From the NCBI RefSeq assembly GCF_014201315.1, contig NZ_JACHDY010000007.1, forward strand, positions 162,265-226,264: a stretch of 64,000 nucleotides of DNA, given 5' to 3'. Shown in pieces: positions 24,720 through 32,118 of this stretch; position 1 is the stretch's first letter, and every line of letters starts with the position of its first letter. The notes beneath the pieces are model-generated. The model was given only the letters and a program-made list of their open reading frames with translations, did not search any database and was not told the origin of the DNA. The stretch comes from Edaphobacter lichenicola (GTDB lineage Bacteria; Acidobacteriota; Terriglobia; Terriglobales; Acidobacteriaceae). Made by a program: the position numbers and the translations under genes.

Positions 24720-26252
24720 CTAACGTTCCGCCGAAGGTTCGCTTGCTTTGCCGTCGGCGTTGTAGGCGGTAACGCGATACTTGGGACCCATCAGGCCTTG
24801 GGGGCTGAGGTCAGGCCAGCCCATGTCGGAGTCGATGGCGCACTTGTCGCAGACGAGCTCCCACTTGCCTGCGGATGCGGCGCGTTCGACGCTGTAGTTG
24901 ACCGCGCCGGCAGACCCGCGCCAGCGGATGATGCCCAGGCTCTTGGTGGTGATGACAGGCGCGGGCGGGATGGCGTGTGGGGGCACAGGCAGGCCCGCCA
25001 TTTTGAAGGCGTGGGTGCGGAGCATCTCGGCGCGGGCGCGCATCTCATCGCGGGAGTTGACCAGGGTGTCGATGCCGCCGTAGTAGAGCGACCACCACTG
25101 GCCGGTGTCGCTGGCGACGGCTTTAGCATGCCGAATGTCGTTTGTGGGCATGACCATGGGCTGCCAGCCGTACTCGGGGGCGTGCGCGTAGAGAGCCCAG
25201 AATCCGTCGCCGGAGATATTGGGATCGGACTCCATCGCGGTCAGGGCAGGCCGGAAGTCGTCCTGGGTGGGCCAGTCGCTCACGTCCCAGCCGTATTCGC
25301 AGGCGGAGTAGGCTTTGCCATGCGATGTGATGAGTGCGGCGTCCTTGGAAAAGCTATCTGCAGTGTTCTTGATTCCGAACGCCATGCCGAAGAGCGGGTT
25401 GAAATGTGGATAGTACTCCGCGGTGACGAGGTCGGGAGTCTTGTCGTTGAGGACATCGGGATTCTTGAGGAACAGGCCGCTGTTGTCGGAGTAGACATGC
25501 TTCTTGTCGATGGACTTGACGAAAGCGCCGATGGTTTCGACCCACTTGATGAGAGCGGGGCCCTGTTTGGACCCGGACATCATGGCGACGATGCCGCACA
25601 TGTTGCAGTTTTCCCAGGCCATGATCGTGGGATCGTCTTTGAGCGCGATGCCGGTGAGGGTGCTCTTGTGGTTGAGTAGCGCGGCGATGTGCTTCTCGAA
25701 CATCGCGATCAGTTTGGGGTCACTGAAGAAGTCGTTTATGTTCTTGCTGCCGCCCCATTCGGTGTACTGGCCGATGCCGCCGTTGTCGCAGTAGGTGCAG
25801 TCACCTATAAGAGTGACTACGTAGCGCAGCCCGCGATCGTGCGCCGCCTTGACTGCGTAATCGATTGGCTTGAATGCCTCGGGATTGAACTCGCCCGGCT
25901 TGGGCTCGATGCAGAGATCGCAGCCCACGCTGTCGCCGAGGGTTTGCGCGCGGATGACGCGGGCGCCCATCATTTTGGCGGTGTCGAGGGCGTCGTCAAC
26001 CTCAAAGTGAGTAGGATAGCGGGGGCCCATGTTCTCAGAGGGGCCGTAGGCCTCAATACCGAGCCACTCAATGTTGGGGCCACTGTAACGGAAGGGTTCG
26101 CCGCCGAGGGTCAGGCGGGTTCCGTCGTGCTGGACAAATTCATCGTTGGGCCCGGTTTGCGCCGAACTCCGAGCACACAATGACATCACAGCCAAAGCCA
26201 AAAGGGTCACAGAAGTGAACGTGCCCCTAAGTAAGTGAGTTTTCCCCGACAT
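24720..26252 (-). CDS. GH5-like (mannanase/cellulase-type) secreted glycoside hydrolase homologue
   Basis: A 510-residue exported TIM-barrel protein (signal peptide TFTSVTLLALAVMSLCARSSA). It resembles GH5 mannanases: FRYSGPNIEWLGIEAYGP, MMGARVIRAQTLGDS, LRYVVTLIGDCTYCDNGG, NHKSTLTGIALKDDPTIMAW, and the nucleophile strand ACEYGWD with E319. In place of the usual WELANEP acid/base motif it has WENCNMCG (214-220), so the catalytic glutamate is replaced by methionine. A fibronectin-like C-terminal tail (RWRGSAGAVNYSVERAA) follows. ATG 26252 (or 26255) has GGAGG just upstream. It faces a divergent TetR gene. Activity is uncertain. Confidence 0.75.
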   Translation of the reverse strand: MSGKTHLLRGTFTSVTLLALAVMSLCARSSAQTGPNDEFVQHDGTRLTLGGEPFRYSGPNIEWLGIEAYGPSENMGPRYPTHFEVDDALDTAKMMGARVIRAQTLGDSVGCDLCIEPKPGEFNPEAFKPIDYAVKAAHDRGLRYVVTLIGDCTYCDNGGIGQYTEWGGSKNINDFFSDPKLIAMFEKHIAALLNHKSTLTGIALKDDPTIMAWENCNMCGIVAMMSGSKQGPALIKWVETIGAFVKSIDKKHVYSDNSGLFLKNPDVLNDKTPDLVTAEYYPHFNPLFGMAFGIKNTADSFSKDAALITSHGKAYSACEYGWDVSDWPTQDDFRPALTAMESDPNISGDGFWALYAHAPEYGWQPMVMPTNDIRHAKAVASDTGQWWSLYYGGIDTLVNSRDEMRARAEMLRTHAFKMAGLPVPPHAIPPAPVITTKSLGIIRWRGSAGAVNYSVERAASAGKWELVCDKCAIDSDMGWPDLSPQGLMGPKYRVTAYNADGKASEPSAER

Positions 26253-26369
26253 CATCGTCCTCCAACCACATCTGTCATCCACGCCCTGAACTGCAAGAAT
26301 CTTGCATACGCTTCTAGCTATTCGCTTTCAGGGACGAAAAGGACGGGGTTGATCAGCGATCCGGATAAT

Positions 26370-26450
26370 AATGATAGTAACTTTCATTTGTCAATGACTA
26401 TCTTTTAAATGTAAATTCCATTTGACAGTCAACACCTCGATGCAAGAGCA
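26370..26450. promoter_or_regulatory. Divergent GH5/tetR control region with inverted and direct repeats
   Basis: Markedly AT-rich spacer between divergent genes. It has GATAGT...ACTATC inverted arms around CATTTGTCAATG, and related words TTCATTTGTCAATG and TCCATTTGACAGTC in direct order. A likely site for the adjacent TetR regulator to control itself and the GH5-like gene. No single operator could be fixed. Confidence 0.45.
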
Positions 26451-26488
26451 TGTAGGTTAAGATACTGCGGCGCAAGGAGATGTCTGGC

Positions 26489-27091
26489 ATGGGTTTACGA
26501 GAGGCAAAGGCGAAGAAAACTCGAAAAAGGATTCTTAGCGAGGCATTGCAACTATTCGGACGCAATGGCTACGAGCAGACCACCATGGAAGCGATCGCGG
26601 AAGCCGCCGAAGTCAGTCCTTCCACCCTATACCGCTACTTTCTTACTAAGGATCTGATCCTTCTTGACCCGTTGGTCGGTTACGACCTCATCGCATCCTT
26701 TTCCCTCCATGCGGTGAACCTCCCGGTGGAGGAGGCACTCGCCAAAGCAATCTTGGAATGGGCCAAATGGCAAGATAGGAATGCGGAGGAAATACTGCGG
26801 GTTCGCTCGCTCATCGATCAAAACATAATGCCACGTGCAAGAGTGTGGGATCTTATTTCCCAATCGGAGCGGGATTTGAACGCACGTTTGGCGGAGAAAC
26901 TCCATCTGCCTGAGGATGATCTACAGGTTGTGCTCTCGGTGCGCCTGCTCTTTCTCACTATCACCTACACGGTAGCGGACCTATGGAAAGCAAGTGCTGG
27001 CAGATCCTCAGCCGTTGCAATTGCAGAGCAGGTGCTGAGAATGTTCGCGGAGCACAAAGTCCTCATACCACGAAAAGCACCTCGCCAATGA
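26489..27091 (+). CDS. TetR family transcriptional regulator
   Basis: A 200-residue repressor with a clear N-terminal HTH (TRKRILSEALQLFGRNGYEQ, MEAIAEAAEVSPSTLYRYFL) and a helical ligand domain (AKAILEWAKWQDRNAEEILR, VLSVRLLFLTITYTVADLW). ATG 26489 is chosen because AAGGAG is 9 nt upstream; an ATG at 26480 abuts that same site and is too close. Divergent from the GH5-like gene across an AT-rich, repeat-bearing spacer, so it probably regulates the carbohydrate block. The following 27092-27396 has no recognisable gene. Confidence 0.88.
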   Translation: MGLREAKAKKTRKRILSEALQLFGRNGYEQTTMEAIAEAAEVSPSTLYRYFLTKDLILLDPLVGYDLIASFSLHAVNLPVEEALAKAILEWAKWQDRNAEEILRVRSLIDQNIMPRARVWDLISQSERDLNARLAEKLHLPEDDLQVVLSVRLLFLTITYTVADLWKASAGRSSAVAIAEQVLRMFAEHKVLIPRKAPRQ

Positions 27092-27399
27092 GTGCTCCTT
27101 CATAATCATTTGCGAAGTCACTGCCAGGTGACGTTATTTCCATTGCAATTGACCTGGCGATCCTTGTCAGGGATTGAATCAATCCCGTTTTGGTCTCCGC
27201 CGGGGTGTCCAGATACGAATCGGCTTTGCCGGTGAGCCAGGAATCAGGCGTTCATGTACGCGCCTTCGTTGCGCATCCTGGCTCAGCGTCGATGGGGATC
27301 CGGCTCTGTTCGGAAGCTGTAGAGAGGTGGGCTAGGATCGCCGCAAAAGAGAAATCTGGGGCTCGACTCGACTCCCGAGAACAAGGTGATGTGTGTACC

Positions 27400-27640
27400 A
27401 TGACCAAGCGCATCACTGCGATCCGTGAATACGCTCAGGACAACAATCCATTGCGGGTGTTGGTAGTGGGTTCGCAATACGACACCGAATGTCGCAATAT
27501 CCGGACTTTCTTATCTCTAAACCGGATTCTCTATGAATGGGTGGACAACGCACGCGATCCAGATCGGGTGCCGCTGTGTTTGATTTCTGACCCTTCGGGT
27601 CCGTTCGCTCTGGTAGACGGCTCCGTGATAGAGCCGGCAT
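27400..27640 (+). pseudogene. Fragment of a cNMP/thioredoxin-reductase-like gene (glutaredoxin-like segment)
   Basis: MTKRITAIREYAQDNNPLRV, then RTFLSLNRILYEWVDNARDP matches the middle segment of the intact Trx-reductase-like protein at 10980-12629 (ILKFLKSNRIAYEWVDAPDT). The cNMP-binding and FAD domains are absent. After about 27640 the frame is simply the antisense of the AbiEii-like gene, so the two truncated genes meet at a recombination joint. Confidence 0.65.
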
Positions 27641-28009
27641 CAAGAAGTCGACACGAACGTCGATGTCATCTCCGTCGTCACGAGCGGGAACCATGCGCCG
27701 GAGTTGGAAGTCCTTAGTGTCCTCTGTCTGCTCGTATTGATGACCCATTAGCGCCTTAATCAGGTCCGCGTATTCACCGTTCTGAAGCGCTTCCGCGTCG
27801 AGGTTTAGATCAACGTCGAGGGTGCCGACATGCTCCATCTCTGAATCCTCTAATAGGAGCCAGGGAACCGAGCCTCCGACGACGGCAAACTTGCCCCGAA
27901 AGCTGCCGAGGATCTGGCCGATTTCCACGAGAACCATTTTGACTGCGGCGGTGGTTCGGTCCTGATAATCATCTGCGGATTGCGGCTCTTGAGGGACTAG
28001 ATCTGCCAT
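27640..28009 (-). pseudogene. AbiEii-type nucleotidyltransferase toxin, 3' truncated
   Basis: Residues 1 to about 122 read as a minimal nucleotidyltransferase of the type IV toxin-antitoxin kind: FAVVGGSVPWLLLED (GG motif) and HVGTLDVDLNLDAEAL (DxD metal motif), then LMGHQYEQTEDTKDFQLRRM and DIDVRVDFLMPA. After this the frame (open to 27413) becomes antisense of the Trx-reductase fragment. The C-terminal half is therefore missing and the toxin is likely dead. Its ATG overlaps the end of the AbiEi-like gene by 13 nt, the usual antitoxin-toxin arrangement. Confidence 0.7.
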
Positions 28010-29079
28010 GCGAGTTTAGCCTTTCGAAGATGGTCGGCGGCCTCAAGCCCTCGGTCGCCGGCCTGAGATAAATCGAGATACGTTTGGAGCGGGCTTGTGC
28101 ATCGTATCGCCCCGTCGACTTCGAACGAATCGGTGAAAACTCCCTCATCTTTCGGAATCCAGACAATGACGTTCTCCCCCATCACGGGTTTGCTCAACCC
28201 AAGGGATTCTTGTAGAGCCGAGATCGACTCGCGATCAGCGTAGAAGAAGTGAGTCGATGACCTCCCGTATGGTGCTATCCACTGTGCGGAAGAAAAGGAC
28301 GCCAGTGCAACGTGGTCGAAAGAGTGAGTCATGAAGTAATCCCGAACGGATCTATCCCAGGCTTTTCCGTGGAGGACGGTGTAGAACTTCAGCTCTTCGA
28401 CGGCTCCAATCCGATAGCTCTCTCGCCATGCATCCAGGAGCAAGTCTGGCGACTTGAGCTGAATTCCGGCGCTCCCATCCTCGATCCATTCCCGGTCTTG
28501 AAGCGCATTGCGAACGTTGCTGACATGACCAATACTGACTCCCGATTGCTCGGACAGTTCAGAGAGCTTCCAAATTTGCTTTGGATCCCGAAGGAGAACA
28601 CGCAAAACTTGCGCGGAACGCGGTTTGAAGAGAGAACGAAATTCGCGCTTTTCGCTGTCAGGCTTACTGGCGGTTGATCTTTCGATGTAGACCGGCCCAA
28701 AGGCGATGTGGGCGTTGCCCTCAAAATCTAGATAGCCGACGCCTTCAGCTCGGCAGAGATCCTGGGTCGCACTCGTCAAGAAAGGAGCAATCAGGATCGG
28801 AATTGCCTCCTTTTTGAAACGGGCAATGTAGGCCTTTAGTTGGTGGATTGCGTCTCTCGCAAATCGAGGTTGGCCGCTGCGTTTGACCTCACACACCAGG
28901 AGGTAATCCTGTTTGCCGGAGTGAACGCGGACGAGTATATCAATCCCTCTATCGTTATCGCCAAGAGCTTCAACGTCTACCGATTTCACGGTTAGACTTG
29001 GGACTCTATCCAGGAGCTCTTTCAGGAATGAGGCCGCCTGCTGTTCGTCCTCTTTCACCGAAATGCCAGCTTTCAACAT
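27997..29079 (-). CDS. AbiEi-type antitoxin / winged-helix regulator with PD-(D/E)xK-like N-domain
   Basis: A 360-residue protein that heads an AbiE-type (type IV) toxin-antitoxin or abortive-infection locus. The N-terminal part has a restriction-endonuclease-like signature, GIDILV (D47) followed by LVCEVKR (E64, K66). A winged helix follows at about 165-215 (IWKLSELSEQSGVSIGHVSN), then the AbiEi C-terminal domain (EELKFYTVLHGKAWDRSVRD, VIWIPKDEGVFT). A 20-bp palindrome overlaps the start codon, consistent with negative autoregulation known for AbiEi proteins. The partner toxin is truncated. Whether the nuclease-like fold is active is unknown. Confidence 0.75.
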   Translation of the reverse strand: MLKAGISVKEDEQQAASFLKELLDRVPSLTVKSVDVEALGDNDRGIDILVRVHSGKQDYLLVCEVKRSGQPRFARDAIHQLKAYIARFKKEAIPILIAPFLTSATQDLCRAEGVGYLDFEGNAHIAFGPVYIERSTASKPDSEKREFRSLFKPRSAQVLRVLLRDPKQIWKLSELSEQSGVSIGHVSNVRNALQDREWIEDGSAGIQLKSPDLLLDAWRESYRIGAVEELKFYTVLHGKAWDRSVRDYFMTHSFDHVALASFSSAQWIAPYGRSSTHFFYADRESISALQESLGLSKPVMGENVIVWIPKDEGVFTDSFEVDGAIRCTSPLQTYLDLSQAGDRGLEAADHLRKAKLAWQI

Positions 29080-29089
29080 TTGTTGAAAG
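29070..29089. promoter_or_regulatory. Palindromic operator over the antitoxin start (CTTTCAACATTTGTTGAAAG)
   Basis: Nine-bp perfect inverted arms (CTTTCAACA/TGTTGAAAG) around TT. It covers the ATG of the AbiEi-like gene. Binding by the antitoxin would block both transcription and translation starts. AbiEi antitoxins are known to bind inverted repeats in their own promoters. Confidence 0.6.
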
Positions 29090-29220
29090 TATCATATTAA
29101 TTGAAATAACGCTATCCCCGATGTGGCTAGGGAAACGCTTCAACTATCCCGCGATCAGACAGAGGAACTGTGGAGTGATTGTGAGCTGGCCCGCCACGAC
29201 CCAGCTCACGGCCCTAAAAA

Positions 29221-29241
29221 TTTGGTGTCAATTTGGTGTCA
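29221..29241 (+). repeat. TTTGGTGTCA decamer pair (possible integrase arm sites, right end)
   Basis: Two copies at 29221-29230 and 29232-29241 separated by an A, 80 bp inside the right attachment repeat. Mirrors the pair at 5608-5627 at the other island end. Confidence 0.6.
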
Positions 29242-29320
29242 AAGACCGCTAATTGGGCCGGTTTTGCCGGTTATACCGGCTAATAACTGCTTTACCGTCA
29301 ATAACTTACGATTTTGACAT

Positions 29321-29370
29321 TTCCATGGCATGGAAGAGGTCATCGGTTCGATCCAGATCAGGTCCACCAA
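29321..29370 (+). repeat. Right attachment site (attR): duplicated 3' end of tRNA-Ala
   Basis: Fifty bases identical to the tRNA-Ala 3' part at 5501-5550 except A at 29355. It lacks the acceptor 5' strand and D-arm, so it is not a tRNA gene. It marks the right boundary of a 23.8-kb island. The open frame reading DRTDDLFHAME across it is only a translation artefact of tRNA sequence. Confidence 0.88.
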
Positions 29371-30040
29371 TAACTCCATAAAATTCAGCAAGTTGTAAAT
29401 TACGAGCAAAGCCTCCTTCATTTTGAGAGCTGAAATTTGCTACCAATTTGCTACCAAATGCTCTTTCCAAACAACTCTTCAACGAACTAGAACGCTGTGA
29501 CCTCTTCCAAAGTGTGGAAAGGGTCATCGGATTTGCGCCGCGATAAGCTGAACACGAAAAATCGTTTTTTTGAGGGGTTAGCTTGAGTGGATAGGTTGCT
29601 CAATCACCGAGGGGAAGCAGAAAGGCCGACTGAAAGCTCTCAGGCTTCATTCGGAGTTCATTGTCGGTCTAGGTCGCCGCCACTCGCATACGCTAGAAAC
29701 AGGTCCAGAAGAGTCTCTCGCATCACTAATTAGAAACGCGCCGAAGGAAGTGGTCGGATTGGTGAAAACCAGCTCTCTAAGGAGAAGCCGATATATCAGT
29801 ATTAATCGATTTCCTCGATGAGTGCATTGGCGATTTAGCGCTCATTGAGAAGGCCGTAAAGGGTCGATTGACCGCAACCACTTGTCCGACAAGCCGGTTT
29901 TTCGTCCATTTGCCCAAAACACAGATCGATCTGAATAGATCGATGAGCGCATTGCCCTGAAGTCCTCAATTGAGACTCTGACTACTGCGATCAATGACTA
30001 AATGAATTTACCGTAGCTATTTCGGTCCGTGGCTCAGATG
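29371..30040. other. Gene-free segment with second att-like signals
   Basis: No credible gene in about 670 bp. Notable content: TTTGCTACCA at 29436-29445 and again at 29447-29456 (same 10-A-10 spacing as the island arm sites but a different word). A tRNA-like anticodon-arm remnant at 29503-29530 (CTTCCAAAGTGTGGAA then GGGTCATCGG) matches about 21 of 27 bases of the tRNA-Ala segment. Two copies of a GATGAG(T/C)GCATTG repeat occur at 29817 and 29942. This looks like the scar of another element. Confidence 0.5.
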
Positions 30041-30046
30041 TGCGGC

Positions 30047-30514
30047 TCATGCCGCGCTCGGTTGCGTCACTATGCCATTCCTCGCTTCAATCGCCTTAAT
30101 GCTGTTTACGAATGCCTTCTCCAGAACGCTCCTGCCAATGGTTTCGAGGACGAAACCGAGCAGGTGTCCTTTAAGGTTTTTACCCTCGCGTGTGACCACA
30201 ACGTCAATGTCGGTGGTACCGTCGGAATGACGAATAAATGTGTAGTTATGGCCAGAGGCGCCGCCCCATATGTTGGAGTCTGTGGTGGTAAGGACGACAT
30301 TGTTCGGTTCGGACCAGTCGTATTGCAGCCGCTCCCACACGCCTCCGGAGCCTTCGGTGACGTCAGCTTGGGCATGGCCAAGCTGATGCACCTTGAGATA
30401 TTCGTCGGCGCTGTTTCCGAACAGCGCTGATCGGCCGGGCCCAAAATCGGTAAGACCAGCGATGTACTGCTCGGGCGTAAGAGATGTGGCCTGGTGAAGG
30501 TGGATGGTAGCCAT
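30047..30514 (-). CDS. SRPBCC-fold protein
   Basis: A 155-residue START/Bet v1-like (SRPBCC) protein, a family that binds hydrophobic ligands. Typical features are the N-terminal segment (MATIHLHQATSLTPEQYIAG) and strands WERLQYDWSEPNNVVLTTTD and HNYTFIRHSDGTTDIDVVVT, followed by a long C-terminal helix. ATG 30514 is chosen because GGAGG lies 4 nt upstream; an in-frame ATG at 30553 has none. Divergent from a TetR gene 79 bp away, with a palindrome between them, so probably TetR-controlled. Confidence 0.78.
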   Translation of the reverse strand: MATIHLHQATSLTPEQYIAGLTDFGPGRSALFGNSADEYLKVHQLGHAQADVTEGSGGVWERLQYDWSEPNNVVLTTTDSNIWGGASGHNYTFIRHSDGTTDIDVVVTREGKNLKGHLLGFVLETIGRSVLEKAFVNSIKAIEARNGIVTQPSAA

Positions 30515-30559
30515 ATTTCCTCCCTGTGCCCATCTAGGACGGGCGTCATACATTTTGAT

Positions 30560-30573
30560 ATGATGCCCATCAT
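30560..30573. promoter_or_regulatory. Palindrome ATGATGCCCATCAT between SRPBCC and tetR genes
   Basis: Fourteen bp with 6-bp perfect arms, midway in the 79-bp divergent promoter region. A plausible operator for the adjacent TetR protein; short enough to be coincidental. Confidence 0.35.
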
Positions 30574-30593
30574 GAATGGGAGATTCAGAAAAG

Positions 30594-31127
30594 ATGCGTT
30601 ACCCAGCCAAAGAAACCGCCGCCAAGCATGAACTCATTGTGAAAGAGGCCTCGCGCCTTTTCCGCGAACGGGGATTCGAAAACGTCAGTGTTGGCGAGGT
30701 AATGAAGGCCGCAGGCCTTACACACGGCGCGTTCTACGCGCACTTCACCTCCAAGCAAGAGCTTCAGGAGGCTGCAGTTGCGTACGGCCAGGAAGTCTCG
30801 AGAGACCGCGCTCAAAGCGACGGCGCAACAAAAAAGGGTAGACGTGCATACGCTGAACGTTACCTGGCTGTCCGACACCGTGATAATCCCGGTTATGGCT
30901 GCACTATGGCTGCACTGGGGCCTGAAGTAGCTCGCTCCACACCTGAACTCAAGGCAACGTTCGAGAGGGGACTCGAGGAGATTCTCGCCGCAAGCGGCGG
31001 AGATCGTGAAGAAGCCATCTTTCAGACAGCCGCGTTATTAGGCGGAGTCGTGCTGGCACGCGCGGTAAAAGATCCGCGACTTTCGGATGAGATTCTAGAG
31101 AGCATTCGGCAGAAGCTCTGGCACTGA
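30594..31127 (+). CDS. TetR family transcriptional regulator
   Basis: A 177-residue regulator. HTH: KHELIVKEASRLFRERGFEN, VSVGEVMKAAGLTHGAFYAH, FTSKQELQEAA. The C-terminal domain (YRHRDNPGYGCTMAALGPEV-like, EEAIFQTAALLGGVVLARAV) fits the group that senses electrophiles or aromatic ligands. ATG 30594 is used; an in-frame ATG at 30576 is possible. Divergent from the SRPBCC gene. Immediately downstream (5 bp) begins a haloperoxidase remnant. Confidence 0.85.
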   Translation: MRYPAKETAAKHELIVKEASRLFRERGFENVSVGEVMKAAGLTHGAFYAHFTSKQELQEAAVAYGQEVSRDRAQSDGATKKGRRAYAERYLAVRHRDNPGYGCTMAALGPEVARSTPELKATFERGLEEILAASGGDREEAIFQTAALLGGVVLARAVKDPRLSDEILESIRQKLWH

Positions 31128-31132
31128 TCAAT

Positions 31133-31597
31133 ATGGCGATAAACGACAGCTCGGTCGCTACATTCTTCAACAAGTACCACTACAACTTTTGGCGCCCCGA
31201 AACCGCGATCCGTGCAGGCGACACGGACGGCAATCCGAGAACCGACCCCGATCCGGACTTCGTCCCATTCATCGTGACCCCATGTTTCCCCAGCTATCCC
31301 TCAAACCACGGCAGCGCAAGCAGTGGGGGGGCCGAGGTCCTGAGACGTCTTTACGGCGAAGGTGGACATTCGATCACGTTGTCAAACCCCGCAGTGTCCA
31401 CCATCGTCTTGCAATACACCTCGTTTAGGCAGATTTCCGACGACGTCTCCGACGCTCGCGTTTACGGCGGAATACATTTTCGATTCGACCAGGACGTGGG
31501 AGCACGCTTGGGGCGGGCTGTCGGCAAAGCAGTCTACAAGAATAACTTGCGTGCTGTGCACGATGATGGCTGGGATGATCACTGGGATGATAATTAA
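31133..31597 (+). pseudogene. Vanadium-dependent haloperoxidase (PAP2-like), C-terminal fragment
   Basis: Only the last 154 residues of a protein normally 400-500 long. Vanadate-pocket motifs are all present: KYHYNFWRPETAIRAGD (Lys and Arg), PSYPSNHGSASSG (Ser-x-His), and RVYGGIHFRFDQDVG (Arg and the axial His). The N-terminal helical domain is absent and the frame begins 5 bp after a TetR stop codon, so this is most likely a truncated remnant. The next 520 bp (31598-32118) hold no gene I can support. Confidence 0.72.
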
Positions 31598-32118
31598 TTG
31601 ATCAGCTTGAGAACGACACTCCATTCGTGTCATGCGGCCGGGGATTGTGCGGTCAGGTTTTGCCCAAAGCGAGACCGCAAAAGTCTCTCCAGAAGTTGTG
31701 CCCTTCTGTGCCTGGACGACGCATCCGAACGATTTGGGAAACAGCTCCGGCGGACGTTTCAACGCAGAAAACGCAGTGGCATGAATGGATGACTGTGGCC
31801 GAAAAACGTCACGTCTGAGCGAGCACGAAGTATCTCGGTAGGGATCGGCCACTCCTTATCGAGTTTGCACTTGCCGGCCAATTGGATGCCGTCGAAGGCT
31901 AAGAAGTGATGGCTAGGCCCGCATCGCGAACAGTGTATCGTGATCATGTACCGCATCAACGATGTTCCTATAACGCAGCGAATCAATGATCTTCTTCCCT
32001 TCGCAATTGAAGACCTATGGTGATTCCGGCCAGTTCTCATCTCGCGCTTTTTGCGGCGAGAACCAGCGGCGAAGAGAGGAAGTCTCGTCGCCGCCGGTCG
32101 AATATGTTGGATTGAAAT

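Noticed and set aside
29306..29371. Second tRNA-Ala gene at the right island end
   Set aside because: Only the anticodon arm onward is present; the 5' acceptor strand and D-arm are missing.
31759..32040. Minus-strand 93-codon frame upstream of the second receptor's 3' end
   Set aside because: No motif, no ribosome-binding site, mixed composition; probably chance.
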